64,000 nucleotides of DNA from Annulohypoxylon bovei var. microspora. Its lineage: Eukaryota > Ascomycota > Sordariomycetes > Xylariales > Hypoxylaceae. The stretch is from assembly GCA_022836615.1 (NCBI GenBank), contig MU405283.1:62001-126000 (forward strand), in the 5' to 3' direction. Position 1 is the first letter of the stretch, and every line of letters begins with the position of its first letter. Shown piece by piece: positions 36,675-47,600 of the stretch. The notes below the pieces were generated by a model. The model made no database searches. It saw only the letters and a program-made list of their open reading frames with translations, and was not told where the DNA came from. Made by a program: the position numbers and the translations under genes.

Positions 36675-37431
36675 AATGAAGTTATCTTTCATTACCTGTA
36701 TTGTAATTGTGGATATTTTTAATAAAGTATGCTACTAAGCGGCTTATTTTTTCGTTTTATTCTCAGCGCCAAGAATAAAACGTGCTCGTATTTGTGTATT
36801 CGTAGTTTTATTTTTTATATCATTGTTTCGATCGATGAAATATGTGAAGGTTATAACGTATGTAATAAAATTATCATTGTTATATTTAATTACTTTAAAC
36901 TTTTTCCATAATGATATTTTTTATTAATTATTACGTGTTTAATAATTTGTACGATATTAAATAACCATGGTAATGCTTTGCTTTAAGCTTATTATTAACC
37001 TTAACGAATCTTTATAAACGTTATTATAAATAATGTTAATTATTTTTAAGTTATTTATTAAAATAATATTACTTATTTTTTCGATGTAATCGATCGATTT
37101 TAATGTTATATTTAATATTTTTAATTATATAAAAAAATTATTAAGGTTTATTAAACGAAGTTTTTTAAGTAATTTCCATTCGAACCGTTTTTATCGTAAA
37201 TTTATATCGTTTTTCGATAAAAATAAAAATAATAACGTTATATTATTAAAGATTTTATATTTAATCGTTAATTTTTTTAAAGCTTTTTTTAATTTATTAA
37301 TTTAAGTTTACAACGATGTAACATTTTTAAATCCCGATCTTAATGTTATCATTTTTCCCCTTTAAATTAAAAGGCTTAAAAACGTAATTTAATCCTTCGA
37401 ATAATTACTTAAAACGAAAAAAGTGTTATTA

Positions 37432-37620
37432 TAAAAGCAATAAATTACGATACGTTTACGTGTAATATTATATAATATATTACGATTTTATAATTATATA
37501 AACGTATAAATTATTAACTTTTAATTTTAAATAAATGTAATTTTATATAATATAAATTATATAAAGCCACATAAAGTTATAAAACGCCTTTTAATTAATA
37601 AAACCCTTTTATTATTAACA
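37432..37620 (-). repeat. LTR of the mini-element, heavily RIP-mutated copy
   Basis: Same length as its partner and still ending taaca. Because LTRs are identical at insertion, the one-sided C:G-to-T:A loss shows mutation after insertion. Confidence 0.88.
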
Positions 37621-40061
37621 TTTATTTTAATTATAAAGTTTATTATAAAATATATAAATGTTATAATGGTTTATTTTTCTTTTAAAATATAAAATTAAAA
37701 GTAATTATAACGTTTTATATTTTTTTATATAATTTTATTTATATTTTTTCGAAAAATGAAAAGTTTTAACGTAATATTAAAAACGTAATAATAACGGGAA
37801 AATAACGATTCGAAGAAAATTAATCGTTAATGTTAATTATTTAATATAATATTATGTTTTATTAAAAATTTAAAATTTAATATTATTTAAAATTAAAAGC
37901 GGTCCTTTAAGTTTATTAAAAAAATAAATACATTATAAAAATTTTTATTTTATATTTAAATATTAATATAAATTACTTCGTTAATCCGATTAATAATTTA
38001 TTTATTAAAGTTTTTTATTATAATAAATTAATTAAATTAAATGGTAAAAAAGTTTTATACATTTATTATTAAATATACGTTTTATTAATTAATAATTATA
38101 TACGTTTATATTCCGATATTTATTAACGTTTACATCGTTATTATTACGTTTACGTTTTATAAGTAAATCGACATATTAATCACGAATTATAATTTTTTTA
38201 TTATAAAATTAAAAGAATTAAAATTAATAAAAGTGAATGTTAACGAATAAATATATAAAAAAAAACTTAAATTAAAAGTTTTATTTAAACATTATTTTTT
38301 TTTAATTTTAAATTAACGTTATTTTTATTATGTTCCGTTATTTTTTTTTTTAAAATAATAACCATTATTCCGGTTTTCGTATTACGCATTAAATAATTAT
38401 TAAAAAAATGGTTTTTTTGCTTATAAAAGTAATAAATTAAATTAATGTTAAATGTTACGAAAACGTTACGTTAACGGGGAATTAAAAAAGCTTAAAAAGG
38501 TTTTTTTATATATGTTTAAATCATGATTTTTATAATTAAACGAAGAATGTTAAAACTAATAAAAGTTATTTTCGTAACGTTAAAAATAGCTTTAATTTTA
38601 AATCGAAATTAAGAAATTATAAAATTAATTTTTTTTTAAATGGCTTTAACGCGTTATTAAATTAATGTTAAATAAAGGTTTTTAAATTTAATAAACTTTA
38701 TTTTTTTATTTAAATAATAATAAAATATTTAAATGCGGAAATCGGCGGTTAATTAACGGTTTAATTCTTTTTTCCATTTAAATATTAAAATTTCCTTTTT
38801 ATTCGTTAACGATATAAAAAGCGCGTAAAACTTAAAAAATTATTTATTTAATTATATATCGAATTTATAAAAATCATTTTTAATTTAAGTTTTAACGTTA
38901 AAATTATTATATAATAACTTTAATAAATCGTATATTTATTTAATTTTAATGTATTAATTAATGTTATTTTTAATAAAAAAAAACGGAAGATTAATTTAAT
39001 TTTACTTTTAACGAATAAATAAAGTTACGTAAATTAAATATATTTTTTAAAAAATTCCCATTAATTAATTTAAAACTTATTCCTTATATTTGTTTTTTAT
39101 TTTTTAAACGTAAAATTTAATTCATTTAATAAAAAACGCGAATTTTTAATATAAATTTTTAACGAAAATAAAAATAAAATTATTAATTATATTTTAAAAA
39201 TACGCCGAAAGTTATCCGGTTTTTTAAACTCGTCATTTTATTTCATTAAAAAAACAATTAAATTTTATAACGCATAAATTAAAGTGAAAAAATAAAAAGC
39301 GCGAAGGGAAATAAAAAAAATAAAAGAAAAAAAAAATAAAAAAGGTAAAAAAAAAAGAAATAATTTATAATTAATTTTTTAATGTTATTAATTTATTTAA
39401 AATAACGGATAATACGGTTTAAAATGGATTTACTTTTGTTATATTAAACTTTAAAAACGAGGTAATGGAATTTCGTCGTAAATCCGGTTAAAAAATACGT
39501 TTATTTTAATTAAAAAATTTATTAATAAACGAAACTTTTTTTTTCCTTTTTTTTTTAAAAGGAAAAACAAGTTTTTAATTTTATTATTAAATAATTAATT
39601 AAATAATTTTTTAAGTTATTAAAGATTTTAACGTTTTTTTTAAAATTAAAAATTCTTTTTTAATTATAAATGAAAACTTATTAATTTAAAGTTATATAAT
39701 TAAAAAAACGGGGGCAAGTTTTAATTAATTAATTTAATTAATAAATAACTTAACGTTTTTATTAAAGCTTTTATTTAACGGTTTAAATATTATCGTTAAT
39801 TAATAATAAAATAAATGGTGTTAAAAGGTATTTTATTACGGGTAAAAACAAAGCTTTATAACCATTAATATAAGGAATTTTATTTAAAAAAATAAAAGCT
39901 TTTAAAAATTAAATGCGAATTAAAAATAAAGCTTTAAATGTATCGTAATTTAAAAGGAATTAAATTAATACGTAAACGTTTATATATTTAAGAAAAAAAG
40001 GAATTTTAAAAATAAACTTTTAAATTAAAAAAATAAAACGAATAAATAATTTTAAATATTA

Positions 40062-40277
40062 TATTACGACGAATAAATTTTAAATTAAAACAAAGTTTAT
40101 GCGACGGCAAAACCACGTATTTTATTAACGAAAATATTTAAAATAAAAAATTAAAAGAAAAAAAACCATAAAATAATTTCTTTTAAAAGGTTTTTATATA
40201 TTAATTTTATAACCGAAACATTAATTAATTATTCCGTTAATATACCTTAAAAATAATAATAATTAAACGTTATTACA
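40062..40277 (-). repeat. 5' LTR of the inner Gypsy element
   Basis: 216 nt, ends in TTACA, followed by target duplication aggtt. Shared blocks include tatgcgacggYaaaa and ttcttttaaaaggttttt. Confidence 0.85.
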
Positions 40278-40282
40278 AGGTT

Positions 40283-42787
40283 AAAATGGTATTAAAACGC
40301 TTTAATAACGTTAATTTAAAATTAAACTTTTTTAAATGTTTTTTCATTATAAAAGAAATTAAATATTTAAATTTTATCGTTACGATAAAAAAAAAAATTA
40401 AAATAAACTTTAATAAAATTATAACCATTAAAAAGTAAAAACCATTTATAAACGTATAAAAAGTTTATAATTTTTTAAAATTTATAAACTTTTATAAAAC
40501 GTTTATTAAAAGATTTAATAAATTAATTACCTTTTTAATAATTTTAATAAAAAAAAAAACCTTTTTTAAATAAAAGTAAAAAATAAATATAATATTCGAA
40601 GAATTAAAATATTTATTTATTACCGTATTAATCTTAATTTATTAAAATTTTAATTAAAAAACGTATTTAAAAGTAAATTATTTAAAATGGGTTTTAAAAG
40701 TTTACCTTTTATAAAAAAATTATAATAAAATATTAAAACTTGTAATTTACCATTTAATAAAATTATTATTAATTAAATATAATTATAAAATATACGACAA
40801 AAAGTTTTTAACGATTATTAAATTAATAAAAGCATGGTAAAAAGAATTACGAAAGATAATAAAACTTTTTATAATTTTTATAAATTATAAAAATTTAAAA
40901 TATTTCATAATTATTTATAAATTAAATAAACATTAAATACATTAAAAATAAACCTTATTAAGATTTAATTTTATTATAAAATATTAAGTCGGTAAAGAAA
41001 TAAAATAATTCGATGCTTTATTAAAATAAAGTTAAAATATCCCGATAAATTAAAAAAATAAAAAAATAATAAACTATATATAATATTTACTTAAATAAAA
41101 ATAATTACCTTTAATAAAAATAATAATAATAAACATTTAAATGTTTTAAATAAATATTATTAAAATATTAAAAAAAAAAAAGTAATATTAAATTAAAGCT
41201 TTATAATTATATTCACCGGAAAAAGAATTTTTTATAACGAAAATTTATAAACTTTATAAAATTAAAAAGTTATTAAAAATATAAATTTTAAAATAATTTA
41301 TAAGGTTATTAATAAAAGTAATTATTATTTCACGTTAATTTTTAAGGATTATAAAGTTTTAATCGTTAAATATAATTTAAATAATAAAAAAATTATATTA
41401 TTTAAAAAACGAATATAAATATTAAATTAAAAGCTTTTTAAAACGATTATAATTTAAAATGTTTATAATTTTTACATTATAAATTATTTAAAAAAAAAAA
41501 ATATTATTATAATCGCTTTAAAATTTTTTTATTAATTAATTATAAAATAAAATATATAAAAATTTTATAAAAATTACAATGTTTATAATTAAACTTACGT
41601 TTAATAAACTTAATAAAAAAAGTTATTAAAATTTTTATTTATTTTTAATTATTATTTTTTAAAGTTATTTATTAATTTCATAATAAAAATATTAATAAAA
41701 AAAAAAAAAGACCTTTAATATTTAATAATGGTTATTTATTAATTATTAAAATAAATTTTATTAAAAATAATAAATATTATAAAAGTTAAAACATATATTA
41801 TAAGGTTTATATACATTTACGTTAAATATTATAACTTTTTTATAACGGTAATATTAAATTAAAAAAACAATTAAATAAACGTATTTTAAATAAAACTTTA
41901 CGAATTAATAAAAATAATATAATATTTATTTATTATTTTTAATTTAAAGATTAATAAGTTTATAAAAAAAATAAATTAAAAAATATAAATATATTTACGA
42001 TATTTTTTAATTTACATATAATTTAATTAATTAAAAATATTATTTATAATAATAATAACGATTAATAATTAAAATATAATGGTTAAATTAAACTTTTTTT
42101 ATATAACATATAAATATTATATATATTTAATTAAATAAATCGTTAATAAAGTTTTAAATAAATTATTTAAAAAATAATAAGTTATAAACTTTATAATTAA
42201 AATTAAAAAAATTAATAAATACGTTTAAATTACCATAATTATAATTTAAAAACATATAAAACATATAATAAATTAATTTTAATTAAAAGGCTTTAAATAT
42301 AAAGTAAATAATAAAGTTTAATTAAATTTAAAAAATATTATAATATTATAATTTAAGAAAAAACTTTTTTAATTACACACGAAATATAAAATAATTAAAG
42401 TAATTAATTTTTATATAATAAAATTAAATATATTTATAAGAATTTAATTATAATTTTATATTAAATTATTTAAATTAATAACCATAAATTTATTATTATT
42501 TTAAATATAAAATAACGTTTAATTACCACTTTTTATTAATTAAAATAATAAAAACTTTAAATATATTATTAAAGAAATTTTACGATTAAAAAATAAACGT
42601 AAAAAATAAAATATACGTAAAATAATATTAATTAAATAAAAAAATTATATAAAATTAACGTAAAAACCCCGGGAAAAATTAAAAAATATAAAGGTTTTAA
42701 AAACGTTTTATTAACGATTTAAAGTAAAAAATAAAATAAATAAAAAAACCTTTATAATTATAAGCTTTAAAAAACGAAGGAAAAAAA
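40283..42787 (+). pseudogene. Outer Gypsy pol remainder: RT end, RNase H, integrase
   Basis: The translation runs through the conserved end of RT (LGF-like LNFIV, then FLKFINFYKTFIKRF), an RNase H segment (YNYKIYDKKFLTIIKLIKAW, matching the usual HDKELLAI block) and an integrase core with an AEFAYNNS-like FTYNLINKK stretch near 41990-42070. Frequent stops are of the TGG-to-TAG and CAA-to-TAA type. Confidence 0.75.
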
Positions 42788-43100
42788 TATTATTATAAAT
42801 TAAAAACTTAAAAAATTAATTAAAATAAAAATTAACGTAAATTTATATTATAATTATAAACGTAATAAATATAAATTTTTATAATAAAGTTATTAATAAT
42901 TTTAAATAAGTTATAAAAGTTATTAAAATATATATAAAAAAAGTTTCCACGTTAATTAATTTAATTTATATTTTTAAATATAAATATCGTAATTTTAAAA
43001 ATAAAAGGTTATTATTTTTTTTTTTTTTTTATTAATGAAAATAACTTCATTTTTAATTTTATATAATATAAATTTATTATTATTTATAAAAACCGTTACA
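42788..43100 (+). repeat. 3' LTR of outer Gypsy element
   Basis: The more heavily mutated copy. It ends cgttaca; the left copy reads cgttata at the same place, so the original terminus was CA as expected for an LTR. Confidence 0.85.
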
Positions 43101-43399
43101 TTTATTTTAATTTAAATTATAATTATAAAACGTTATTTATACGTAAAATTTCGAATTAAATAATTATTTTAATTATATTATAAAAAATTTTAAAATATAT
43201 TTTATAAATTCGAAATAATTTATAATTAAAACGGTTTAATTTATAAATTTAAAATTTTATTTAAAACGATAATTTTTTTTTATAATTTATAATTTTAAAT
43301 AAATATAAATAACTTTAAAAACGTTATAAAAATATGTTATAAAAATAAAGTTTTTATATATAAAATAATAACGCGTTTATTTCTTATTTTAACATAATG
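43101..43399. other. RIP-mutated interior of the outermost element, right part
   Basis: A/T-rich, no readable frame. Continues the left part at 28516-29422 once the Gypsy insertion is removed. Confidence 0.5.
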
Positions 43400-43456
43400 G
43401 CTTAACGTGACTTTAAAATACATAAAATGGGTTTAAACTTAATGCATGCCACTATA
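43400..43456 (-). repeat. Right terminal inverted repeat of the outermost element
   Basis: Inverted partner of 28459-28515. The A/T-rich composition stops abruptly at its outer end, and the neighbouring gene's stop codon lies 87 nt further on. Confidence 0.75.
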
Positions 43457-43543
43457 CCTCCCCCTTGCAAGAGCATATGCCTAGATGCGCCCACACTCAG
43501 AAGTAGAAGTGCGATCTACCTAAATGCCTAGTCGAGAAGTACG

Positions 43544-44194
43544 TTAGATGGAGGCTTGTAGCTTGTTCGCTCGATCTAGAGCAATATCTACCATCGCCTG
43601 GGAAAGGGGTCAAGCCCAAACCTGTCAGTATACGTGGGTTCTCTACGCCTATAAGCATGTCTCGCTAGGTATGCTTCAACCTACCTGGATAGCCTCTAGT
43701 TCTTCAGCCCGAATATCACCACGATCGATGCGTTCCCGCATATTCTGCATGACGACCGTCCGACTACGGCCATTGACGAAAACGACGTACCGTAACCCGG
43801 GAAACCGAGATTCGTACGCGTCGTTTAGGGCTTTAAGCTTCACGGCCTCCTCTTCCTTCTCCTTAGAGCTGCCTGTGTTTAGATGTGCCTGCTCGGCCCG
43901 ACTCTGAGCGCTCTCGACTTTCTTCTCGCCTAATCGCGGGTGCGAGCCTAGGATCCCGTGGAGTTTCTCTCGTGCGTTGGAGTCGGACGATTGTGAGAGC
44001 TGGGACATGATTGCTCCGACATGCTTGATTAGAGACGCGTACGACGCAAATGAGGGGCTATCGTGAATCGACGGGACTGCAAGGGAGTGAAGGTCTTCGG
44101 ATGGCTCGAAAAGAGCATCGAGGGCAGACTTGACGGTTTCGTTATCAGCTGTAGGTAGCGAGGAGATAGGCGGTAGAGTTGTTGAAGGCGCCAT
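43544..44194 (-). CDS. 2-oxo-4-hydroxy-4-carboxy-5-ureidoimidazoline (OHCU) decarboxylase
   Basis: Two exons, 43685-44194 and 43544-43597, with an 87-nt intron, give 187 residues. The join restores the family's C-terminal helix as AIQAMVDIALDRANKL. The enzyme makes S-allantoin from OHCU, the last step of urate oxidation. Family landmarks are SFASYASLIKHVG, the catalytic His85 in GSHPRLGEKK, Glu101 in SRAEQ, and RFPGLRYVVFVNGRSR. The end of the protein does not carry an obvious peroxisomal SKL, so location is unclear. Its stop codon lies only 87 nt from the edge of the RIP-mutated block, yet the gene itself is intact. Confidence 0.92.
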
Positions 44195-44792
44195 TCTAGA
44201 ATCTAGATAGATACCTGGGTATTAAGGACGGGCACTATCGTATTTACGTATGGAGTAGGATTGCCAAGGTTTAGATAAGAAGCTGTAATAATATTCATAT
44301 GTTGCTCTTGTGAGTAGTATTCGCCTTATATTATTTGAAGTAGTCCATGGAGCTTGCTATCTTTGCTATCCATCGCGGAGTGCCGCGCGAGACTTCAACG
44401 TTGTATGTAACGGTTTAAGTTGAATTCGAGCTATTGATTCGTGGTGGGGTTTGATGTGGGGTCAAGGTACATCAATACTTGCAGACTTTTGACGATGCAA
44501 GTGCAGGCATCGTAATTGGGTCCACTTAATATTTAAATGGGTCCGACGAGAGATAGACTGCCGGATAATTGACGGGCCATTTCATGAACGTCTTCTAGAC
44601 GGTTGAATTTCGGTATACCTGATAAAATTTAAACCAATCAATTCGAAGTCAACATCGCGCTTGATTTTGCGAAGCTTTACAGCTACCTAGTACCTGCGCA
44701 TGCAAGGCAACCTGGGAAATTTTATCAAGTTCAGCCTCGTCAACAAAATTTAGCATCTTGATACAATCATCGCCAAATTGAGATCACTCACA
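44195..44792. promoter_or_regulatory. Divergent promoter region, OHCU decarboxylase and Prp19
   Basis: 598 nt between two genes that start back to back. No other coding region seen. I could not recognise a specific site. Confidence 0.45.
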
Positions 44793-46457
44793 ATGTTGTG
44801 CGCTCGTAAGTTCTATATACCGTATTGATCGTTATCAATTTCCTCAATCTAACATGAAATAGTTTCCGGCGAAGCTCCTCAAGAGCCTGTCGTCTCTAAA
44901 TTATCAGGTACGTCCAGTAGCGACAATCGTTTTCTGTAAGAACCTAGCTGCTAACATCACTTATAGGTGCTATCTTTGAGAAACGTTTAATCGAAAAGTA
45001 TATTGAGGAGAACGGAAAGGATCCGGTGAGCGGCGAAGACCTTGGCCTCGACGATATTCTTCCCGTCCGATCGTCTCGTGTCGTCCGACCCCGACCAGCT
45101 ACTCTCACATCTATACCATCCCTACTCTCGACTTTCCAAAATGAGTGGGACGCTCTCGCTCTCGAAACCTACAACCTTAGAGAGCAACTAGTACGAACGC
45201 GCGAGGAACTTTCGACGTCTCTCTACCAATACGATGCTGCCGTTCGCGTCATAGCAAGGTTGACGAAGGAGCGCGATGAAGCCAGGGACGCTTTATCTAA
45301 GGTGACTGTGTCAGCAGGAAGTGCAGGCATGGGTGATGCTATGACGGTTGATCCCGAGACTCTACCTGAGGAGCTAGAAGCTAAGGTGGATGAGTTCCAT
45401 GCTCGGTTCGTACTATGGCTTTTTCTTTACTGGTTTACTGTGGCTAATACATTTGACAGGTTGTCTAAGACCCGGAAGAAGCGAGCTGTCCCTCAGGGAT
45501 GGGCAACGGCAGAGGACGTTGCTTCATTCGCCGTCGACACTACGAATGCTCTACCCGTTCCCCAGGCCACGACGGTTAGTGTCGAAGAGGGATATGCCGC
45601 TATTGGTGGATTGCAAGGTGACGTTGCAATCTACTCTATCGATTCAGATACGGTCGAACGTTCATTCCAAGTCAATGAGCCCGTGACGGACTCGATATGG
45701 GATGGCACTAGAGTCTTTTTCGCGACTTCCAAGGGCTCTATAAAGGTCTTTGAGAATGGCAGTGAGATTGCTTCCTTCTCGGATCATGCTGGCCCTGTTA
45801 CCGGCCTTTCGATCCATCCTAGCAAAGATATTTTGGGATCCATCGGCTCAGATAAGAGCTTCGTATTTTACGATCTAGTCAACCTGTGTCGCGTTAGACG
45901 CGTGTACACAAATTCTGGTAAGTTGATAGCTATATGTGCAATAGCATACCTTGCTAGTATTATTTTCTAATCATATTTTAGCCTTCACCGCTTGCGCATT
46001 CCACCCCGATGGTCATCTCTTTATTTGCGGCTCTAATTCTGGTGAGATAACGGCTTACTTTACCAAGACGGGAGTTGAAGCCGCTTCGTTCTCTCTAGGA
46101 GCACCTGTCCAATCTATCGCCTTCTCGGAGAATGGATACTGGTTTGCGGCCACAGCTAAGGGTCAAACAACTGTTACTATATTCGACTTGCGCAAATCGG
46201 GCGATGCTGCGCGGGTTAAAGTTCTTGATACTGGTAGTGCAGTGCAGAGCCTAGCCTGGGATGAATCACAACAATTCCTTGCGACAGGCGGACCTTCCGG
46301 AGTGACGGTACAGCATTACAGCAAAGGCTCCAAGTCCTGGTCTGAGCCTTTACGAGCAGCCGTCAGCGCTGTCGACGTTCAGTGGGCGGCGAACGCGAAC
46401 AAGTTGGTGGCAATCAACGGGGATGGTGTAATCAGTGTTCTTACTGCTAAGGAATAA
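44793..46457 (+). CDS. prp19: Pre-mRNA-processing factor 19, U-box ubiquitin ligase of the NineTeen complex
   Basis: Five exons (44793-44805, 44863-44907, 44967-45405, 45460-45917, 45982-46457) give 476 residues, the usual size. The first exon has only 13 nt, but it yields the family start MLCALSGEAPQEPVVS. Residues 1-70 form the U-box (FEKRLIEKYIEENGKDPVSG); next is the Prp19 coiled-coil helix, about 75-140 (LREQLVRTREELSTSLYQYDAAVRVIARLTKERDEA in part), used for tetramer assembly; the last 280 or so residues are a seven-bladed WD40 propeller (SFSDHAGPVTGLSIHPSKD). Prp19 ubiquitinates spliceosome proteins during activation and acts in DNA repair. It is a conserved housekeeping gene with no oddity other than the tiny first exon. 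Confidence 0.96.
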
Positions 46458-47600
46458 TGACTTGGGCTAATGGCGTTCATCTTCAAGAGCTACATATGAA
46501 ATAAGAAGAGGTATATGTAGGAATCAAGATCAGACATCAAAACAAAATAGGTTTATTGTAGCTAGTAAGTGAGATGGCAGCTGGCAACTCAAGCTCTTTG
46601 GGTGTACCTTACAGAGTTAGGAAATGGAGTGGATTATGATACCTCGTAACAGGAATCGAGGTTTTTTTAGGCATTTAATGAATTACTACAAACCGTACCT
46701 TAGGTATGTAGGTACATATGTACCTATGTATGTAGTACAAAACGCTACTTAAAGATTGATAAAAATATTGGCCATTCAGGAGATGGCGTTCTAAATATAT
46801 GTACATATGTACATGTACGAAATTTAAGGTACATCCAATGAAATATTTAGTCAGGTGTCGGAGATAAGCGGATAATACACTTATGTAATGAGGCGTCATC
46901 CTTGCCAAACAAAACAAGAACCTTAATAATAACAACCAGCTGCGTGCAGCAGGCAAGGACGACTGCAAGGCTTCGCGTTATGTGAATTCCACTATCGCCA
47001 TTACTTACTTGATTCCCATAACTCTAAGCCTTCCAAAACTTTTTACTAATATCTAAACTTCCTTCAATTCTCTCACGAATTCTTTACACTAAGCTTCTAA
47101 GCTGAACACGTCGAACATCGCAATCATACGTCGCCTCATTAGACACAACGCTGAACAACAACGATAACAATATTCTCGTCGAGTATTTATCGAGCTTACG
47201 TCGACCCTACGTCGACCCTACAAATACTAAACGATTCCGCTTTCCGATTCCACGATTCCAAGACTGCGACGAAGCAAATACCTAGAATGAGGGCTAAATG
47301 CTCAACACAATGATCGTTCAGAATTAATTACCATTCATACGTACCTAGGTATCCAGTCAATACCACTGCACGGATCGGTCCTGCGTCTTAGGAGATTTGC
47401 ATGTTTGTTGGTACGTTCCTGCATAATTATGGTTTAATGATTCACATGTTTGCACAGTTCAAGCCTCGAAACCTTCAATGCTCACTACGTGTCTGGGTGT
47501 TACTTCCGTTCACTCGCTAACCACTTATGCAGCTACTTATTCGCCTTGACCAATCTAGATTCGCTTATACCAAGTACTTTGGTATTTTAGCATTTCTGAC
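46458..47600. other. Intergenic, no gene seen
   Basis: Holds a perfect 16-nt palindrome, aggtacatatgtacct, at 46710-46725 within a run of gtacat/gtatgt words, and one tacctaggta at 47342. The right part is the promoter of the SLX5-like gene. No supported frame. Confidence 0.5.

Larger units (their letters stand above)
35943..37625 (-). mobile_element. Third-level, gag-only LTR mini-element with target duplication
   Basis: Two direct repeats of exactly 189 nt (35948-36136, 37432-37620) beginning TG or TA and ending CA enclose 1,295 nt, and the flanks are tttat on both sides (35943-35947, 37621-37625). The only protein remnant is a gag-type zinc knuckle on the minus strand; there is no room for pol. 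This resembles the non-autonomous terminal-repeat gag elements described in plants. Read on the minus strand, the LTR begins TGTTGGCAG and is preceded by the purine run aagaaagcg, which supports this orientation. The left half (35948 to about 36720) is nearly normal in composition; the right half is RIP-mutated. Confidence 0.8.
32265..40277 (-). mobile_element. Second Ty3/Gypsy LTR retrotransposon, inserted inside the first
   Basis: 216-nt direct repeats at both ends (32265-32480 and 40062-40277), starting TATTAC (from TG) and ending TTACA or TTATA. The flanking 5 nt are aagtt at 32260-32264 and aggtt at 40278-40282, a target duplication differing by one G-to-A change. Removing the element rejoins the outer reverse transcriptase in frame. 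The internal part is coded on the minus strand, shown by a recognisable RT at 35090-35455. The length without the third-level insertion is about 6.34 kb, normal for Gypsy. The element is heavily RIP-mutated and dead. Confidence 0.88.
29423..43100 (+). mobile_element. Ty3/Gypsy LTR retrotransposon, degraded, split by a nested insertion
   Basis: Direct repeats of 314 and 313 nt at the ends serve as LTRs (29423-29736, 42788-43100); the right one ends in CA and is preceded by a purine-rich tract near 42773-42787. Removing the nested 8.0-kb element leaves about 5.66 kb, normal for this family. Despite stops in every frame, the translated plus strand still shows the order gag, protease region, reverse transcriptase (31895-32259, continuing from 40283), RNase H, then integrase near 41840-42120, which is the Ty3/Gypsy order. 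Codons are shifted as C-to-T and G-to-A changes would do, e.g. the RT signature now reads YINNVIIY. No convincing target duplication was found for this level. Confidence 0.85.
28459..43456. mobile_element. Outermost TIR element, now a 15-kb RIP-mutated nest of four mobile elements
   Basis: The A/T-rich block is bounded at both ends by a 57-nt inverted repeat (28459-28515 and 43400-43456). Removing the Gypsy insertion at 29423-43100 leaves about 1.3 kb (964 nt left, 356 nt right), a normal size for a Tc1/mariner-like or miniature TIR element. The ends read TATA(A/G)TGG inward, compatible with a TA target duplication, which suggests but does not prove a Tc1/mariner-type element. No transposase frame survives. 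A fall in G+C occurs exactly at the repeat ends, so the mutated area is the element itself and not the flanks. Confidence 0.7.

Noticed and set aside
36387..36911. 95- and 60-residue plus-strand frames in the G+C-rich island.
   Set aside because: Antisense to the gag zinc-knuckle remnant and without protein features; shadows of the retroelement.
29418..43105. Target duplication for the outer Gypsy element.
   Set aside because: Flanks read gtttt and tttat; the differences are transversions that RIP cannot cause. Either the ends are a base or two off or the duplication is lost.
28459..43456. Mitochondrial insertion or centromere as explanation for the A/T block.
   Set aside because: Nested LTR pairs, RT and integrase remnants and transition-only differences explain it better; no mitochondrial gene is readable.
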